NCBI GenBank assembly: GCA_963920765.1
Contig: OY987245.1
Span: forward strand, 20,476,727-20,540,726
Source of the DNA: Ulota crispa
Lineage: Eukaryota; Streptophyta; Bryopsida; Orthotrichales; Orthotrichaceae
Length of the DNA: 64,000 nucleotides
Direction of reading: 5' to 3'
Shown here: piece by piece, positions 60,248-64,000 of the stretch
How the letters are laid out: the number at the start of each line of letters is the position of its first letter
How positions within the stretch are numbered: the first letter of the stretch is position 1
Notes under the pieces: model-generated
Told to the model about the DNA's origin: nothing
Database searches by the model: none
What the model saw: the letters and a program-made list of their open reading frames with translations, nothing else
Made by a program: the position numbers and the translations under genes

Positions 60248-60983
60248 CCCCTGAGTACCCTAGAGGACCGAAAGTGTCCTCACGTGATTTCAAAGTCTTG
60301 AGGCTCTAGATCTACATTTTTGATCTTTCTATAAACTACAATTAGGAAGGTATTCAAGTTGTTCATGCCAATGGACTAATGGCAAGGCAAACCAAATGTT
60401 GTACAATTGCCTCAAGAGATTTGATTTGGTGTAACACCATGCAGAGTGTGGTGGCAAATAATGTTTTACAAGTTGCAATTGATCAATACCCCTTGCAAGC
60501 TTCCTTGTGTGTGCTTTAATTGTGGTACCAAGTAATCTATTGGCAAGGGTTCAAACATGTTCTAAACTCTTATTGTGGCAATCCTTGATGATTATGTTAG
60601 TTATTGTTTTCCGTGCAATAGCAGTTTAAAGCCCTAAAATTTAATATAAAAAGAAGTACAACCTTCAATAATTTGCAAATGTGTTCATTCACATCTAATC
60701 TTGTTGCTCACCTAAATTGAGATGAATCTGGGACTTATAGAATTTCCCAAAAATCTTTAAATAGCTACTACCTACCAAAAAATGAGATTTTGCCATCACA
60801 TGCTATTTGATCAAATGTTATAATCTCCCACCTACCACGGTCAATTGTTCCCAAAATTTACAAGCTGTTTTCTAAGTAGGAGTTCCACTACTTTCATCAT
60901 CCGATTCACTGAAATAGGATGCATCAAAGTTGTAGGTCTCCCAAAACCCTGATTATGATGAAAGTGACCTGGGCGCTCAGGGG
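60248..60983. mobile_element. TTAA-type element, 736 bp
   Basis: TTAA at 60244-60247 and 60984-60987. Ends CCCCTGAGTACCC and inverse CCCCTGAGCGCCC, 11 of 13 matching. No coding capacity. Confidence 0.8.
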
Positions 60984-60987
60984 TTAA

Positions 60988-61699
60988 ATGGTGTTATTGT
61001 ATTCGGCAATCAATATCGATGATATGTATCAAATCGGATATTTCTTTTTCTTATGTTACAGCATAAAGAATATTGTGCAAGTACCATGCATATCAGCTTT
61101 GCAGCTCAACAGGTGCACACTCATAAATTTCCACCTAGTCATACACAGACATATCATGTTAGCTTTGTAACTCATACTAGAAGAAAACCGCCTTGATTAC
61201 ATGATGTTCTTCCGACATTATAGATACAGTTTATACAAGCATAGCTAAGTTTTTCAGATTAAGATAAAGCTGTGTAAAGGAATTGGCCAAAACCACCACT
61301 TAACATGGAGTTTTATTGTAACACAAACAACCAGGCACTCATATATTTTTCGTGGTTGGTGTACGATAAATGCTACACCCCATAACTCAACTACAACATT
61401 CACTATTATAAATCTCGCAAGTGCACCGCTTTCTAAAATGGGAAGATCTCGAATACTGTCTTTATTAAGTGATTAAATGGAGCCAAAACTGATGGCTCAC
61501 TTTAAACTTTAAGTCCTCGACCATGAACTCTGGGAAGCGGGACTAGCAGTATGGTCAAGCTAACTATTCCGAAGTCATCAGGCCATGGGAGCCTCACTTT
61601 TAAAACAATGAATGGTGCAGTGTCTGGGGGCTACTTAATGGAGTTTCCGCCGACTGCAAGTGAATGAATATAATATGAAGCCATTGATAGATTCACATC
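60988..61699 (-). other. Intergenic and 3' flank of the germin-like gene
   Basis: Likely includes the germin-like 3' UTR on the minus strand. No other gene. Confidence 0.4.
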
Positions 61700-62365
61700 C
61701 TAGAACTGCTTTCGGATCATGTCGACGGTCTTGGCGTCGATCATGAACGCCTTCTCCAGCACCTCGTCCTTGATGTCGGGGGTGAACAGCGCCGCCGCCA
61801 CCTGCTGCACGCCCGGGTTCTGGCTGCTCAGCGCCGCGAACGCCACGGCCGCGCCCTTGCCCACGTTGAGCTGGAAGTGCACCAGCCCCTTGGGGAACAC
61901 GAACAGCTCGCCCGCCTTCAGCACCGTGGCGAACAGCGTGTTGTTGGTGGTGCTCACGAACCCCACGTACAGCTCGCCCTTGGCCAGCACCAGGATCTCC
62001 GTGGCCCTGGGGTGCGTGTGCGGCGGGTTGATGCCGCCCTGCGCGAAGTCGACGCGCGCCGCCGAGATGCCCAGCGTGTTCAGCCCCGCGAACTGCACCA
62101 CGGACGCCGGCGTCACCATTGCTTTGTTGGCGTTGTTGGTGTTGCCGGCCTTCACCAGGCCGTCGAACTTGAAGTCGCTCACGGACACCTGGGCGGCGGG
62201 CTTGCAGGCGAATCCGTTGAGGGTGACGCCGCTCTTGGGGTCGGCGACGCAGAAGTCCTGCAGCGGATCGGCGTCGGCCGCCAGGGCCAGCATGGGCGCC
62301 GCGAGCGCCAGGGCGAGCATGACGGCCACGGTGGCCCAGAGGCTGCGGCGGTCCATGGCGCCCAT
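61700..62365 (-). CDS. Germin-like protein, secreted cupin, single exon
   Basis: 221 codons, the usual GLP length, reading from 62365. A second in-frame ATG three codons on (62356) is an equally possible start. Residues ~8-30 form a signal peptide, and mature protein starts near DADPLQDFC. Cys39 and Cys54 are placed for the conserved disulphide. Cupin box 1 is GINPPHTHPRATE with His116, His118 and Glu123; box 2 is FPKGLVHFQLNVG with His163. These four bind manganese in germins. The family acts in the cell wall as oxalate oxidase or superoxide dismutase; activity here is not predictable. Coding sequence is strikingly GC-rich against an AT-rich surround, and antisense frames of 197-221 codons are codon-bias shadows. 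Confidence 0.95.
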   Translation of the reverse strand: MGAMDRRSLWATVAVMLALALAAPMLALAADADPLQDFCVADPKSGVTLNGFACKPAAQVSVSDFKFDGLVKAGNTNNANKAMVTPASVVQFAGLNTLGISAARVDFAQGGINPPHTHPRATEILVLAKGELYVGFVSTTNNTLFATVLKAGELFVFPKGLVHFQLNVGKGAAVAFAALSSQNPGVQQVAAALFTPDIKDEVLEKAFMIDAKTVDMIRKQF

Positions 62366-62566
62366 GGGGAGTCGATTCGATTGATCGTCGGGTGGAGCTG
62401 GAGTGGGGAGGATGCGCTGCCGCGTCTGAGCTGCGAATGGAGCTGTGGGAGTGAGTGTGCAGGAGAGTGACGAGAGATTGGAGTGGAGTCCAGTGATGAA
62501 GCTGGAGGAATGGAGGCTGAAGATAGGGAATCGTTGCTGGAGTGTGGAGTACCTGGGTTGGGTGGG

Positions 62567-62572
62567 TTTATA
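62567..62572 (-). promoter_or_regulatory. TATA box of the germin-like gene
   Basis: Minus-strand TATAAA about 200 bp upstream of the start codon, leaving a leader of roughly 170 nt. Confidence 0.6.
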
Positions 62573-62765
62573 TTCGAATGCATAATAAGCGGAATGATCT
62601 CAGTTGAGAGGCGTGTTTTCCAGGACGCGGGGTGGCTGGTAGGAAAATCTCCAGGAAAACCTGGTCGAGAATAGTGGTGGACCCAGACGACAAGAGAAAG
62701 TCAGGCCGGGGTTTGAAGAGTATCAAGTCCAACAGAAGTCAGGTTTAGACGAGTGAGCAGCCTAA

Positions 62766-62940
62766 AGGCCGGATTCTATTGAGGACCTGGACGCCCAGGT
62801 CCTGGAGGTCCAGCGGTATTCTATTAAAGAATTCTTTTTTCGTGTATGGTCAATCAGACCTCCAGGCCTCCAGTCCGTGGAAATTGGCTTTACAAGACCT
62901 GTAGGGCCTGGAGGTCCATGCTCTCAATGGAATCCGGCCC
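62766..62940. mobile_element. PIF/Harbinger (Tourist-like) MITE, 175 bp
   Basis: TAA flanks both sides (62763-62765, 62941-62943). Ends AGGCCGGATTCTATTGAG and inverse GGGCCGGATTCCATTGAG. A 3-bp TAA duplication with GGCC-type ends is typical of Tourist elements. Interior is rich in CCTGGA/TCCAGG palindromic blocks. About 200 bp upstream of the germin-like TATA box. Confidence 0.8.
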
Positions 62941-62943
62941 TAA

Positions 62944-63770
62944 GAGCACCTCCAACCTTTCTCGCCATACCGCAAAGTAGCTGGCCCGAGCTAGTGAGAA
63001 GCCAAAATTTGGGTCCAGCGCGGATGCGCCACACGCAAAATGAAGGCCAGGCTCCTCAAACTTCTCTTTTGAAACTGCAATTCTCAATGTCTTCTGTAAT
63101 TCTTAGCGTGCTTGATTTTTGCAAGTTTGCAAGTTGTGGCTCAATTTGATTTGTTTGCAGTTACAAAAAAGCAGGAAGGTCATGGCAAGTGCTTATTTTT
63201 ATCCTGCTTTTAAGGCTTGGCGTGCATGTTTGGAGAGGAAGGGTGGCTCTCCAAACCGGAGTTGCTCTCTTTAAAACAAAAAGCGCTCTCCAAGCAAGTT
63301 TTGGCATGCACCGTGTGACGGGAAAGGCTGGAGAAGCTCTAAGCAAGCTGATGACTTAGGTTGACAAGGGTTTTCTTGGCCGGGTGGTGGAAATGTGGAA
63401 TCTGCGGATGTGAGCTCTGATTGTGAAGCAACGGCAGAACGGCCTCCCAGTCTAGTGACTCTGGTGTATCTGGTGGCCAAGCTTTGGGTAATTTTGAAAC
63501 GTCTCAATTGTCGGAGACAAAAGTTACAACCTTCAGCTAGTTTTAAGGTTGGACAATAGTTGAGCAGCAATGAGCGCACGCACATGGAATCATGGATGAT
63601 TGTATCGGCTTTAATTCTTTCCGTTTTCTCCAAACTTGCGTGCATTCCAGGGTCACAGGGTGCGTGTCGCTTAGCCAACGAAAAACAAAACAAATACAGT
63701 GTCCTCTTGAATTTCAATTTAAAACACCTTCAAAAAAAGTGCCAAAAAATAGCCTATATTTCAACTCTAT
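62944..63770. other. Intergenic, no gene seen
   Basis: Short frames on both strands (148 codons at 63271-63717, minus) lack known motifs. Confidence 0.4.
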
Positions 63771-63774
63771 TTAA

Positions 63775-64000
63775 CCCCTAAATCTTTGGGGCCTTTATTT
63801 TGTCAAAAGGCACCTAAAATTGCAATTTCTATTGCAAAAAGTAAAAAAGTTTGAAAATTGGTCCTTTTGTATATCTAACTATAGGATCTTGTACTAGACT
63901 TGTATAAGAATGTACACACAAAAATTCATAAACTTTGACCGCACAGATTGCAAGATATTTGCAATTAAATTATAAAAAACAAGTTTCTTTGCACCTTGCA
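63775..64000. mobile_element. TTAA-type element, left end only (runs off the window)
   Basis: TTAA at 63771-63774, then CCCCTAAATCTTTGGGG. Colinear with 33235-33460 (shared AGTAAAAAAGTTTGAAAA and AGGATCTTGTACTAGACTTG). Confidence 0.75.

Noticed and set aside
61719..62470. Long plus-strand frames of 221 and 197 codons
   Set aside because: They are antisense shadows of the GC-rich germin-like gene, which has all cupin motifs on the minus strand.
1..64000. CRISPR arrays, operons, bacterial ribosome sites or phage genes
   Set aside because: Spliced eukaryotic genes throughout; none of these features was seen.

Overview
The window is nuclear DNA of a land plant, probably a non-flowering lineage (bryophyte or other seedless plant; inferred from gene style, not proven). 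The evidence is spliced genes with GT-AG introns, a plant WRC-type JmjC histone demethylase, a U-box/ARM ubiquitin ligase, a germin-like protein, a Hub1/UBL5 gene and a berberine-bridge-like oxidase. Five protein-coding genes look functional. They sit in large AT-rich, transposon-filled intervals.

Layout. 1-4.1 kb: a three-exon secreted FAD oxidase gene (BBE-like). 4.1-9.9 kb: a terminal-inverted-repeat (TIR) element, then three tandem copies of a ~1.2-kb repeat. 9.94-11.5 kb: a 5'-truncated second copy of the oxidase, split by a 276-bp MITE and apparently overwritten by gene conversion. 12-16.8 kb: more MITEs, two of Mutator type, and an ~890-bp foldback. 17.4-25.5 kb, minus strand: the 16-exon KDM3/IBM1-like JmjC demethylase. 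26-35.6 kb: gene-free MITE graveyard. 35.7-43.5 kb: a 7.8-kb Mutator-like element (MULE) with ~590-bp TIRs and a perfect 9-bp target duplication. It holds a decayed MURA-type transposase and a captured genomic fragment of protoporphyrinogen oxidase. 43.7-43.9 kb: UBL5/Hub1, with the MULE in its promoter and a TA-flanked MITE forming its stop codon. 44.4-53.1 kb: unresolved exon-like sequence, then repeats. 53.2-58.2 kb: leader and body of a two-coding-exon U-box/ARM E3 ligase. 61.7-62.4 kb, minus strand: a single-exon GC-rich germin-like gene.

The strongest unusual signal is a dispersed family of about 14 elements, 70-945 bp long, flanked by TTAA, whose ends read CCCYTAAATG or a close variant. 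Target and termini fit the piggyBac superfamily, to my knowledge scarce or undescribed in land plants. No transposase for them is in the window. A second MITE family (ends AACRYCATATT) makes 4-bp target duplications and I cannot place it in a superfamily. The genes are not an operon-like system. They are independent loci, and what links them is transposon impact: gene duplication and conversion (oxidase), promoter and stop-codon remodelling (UBL5), and gene-fragment capture (PPOX).
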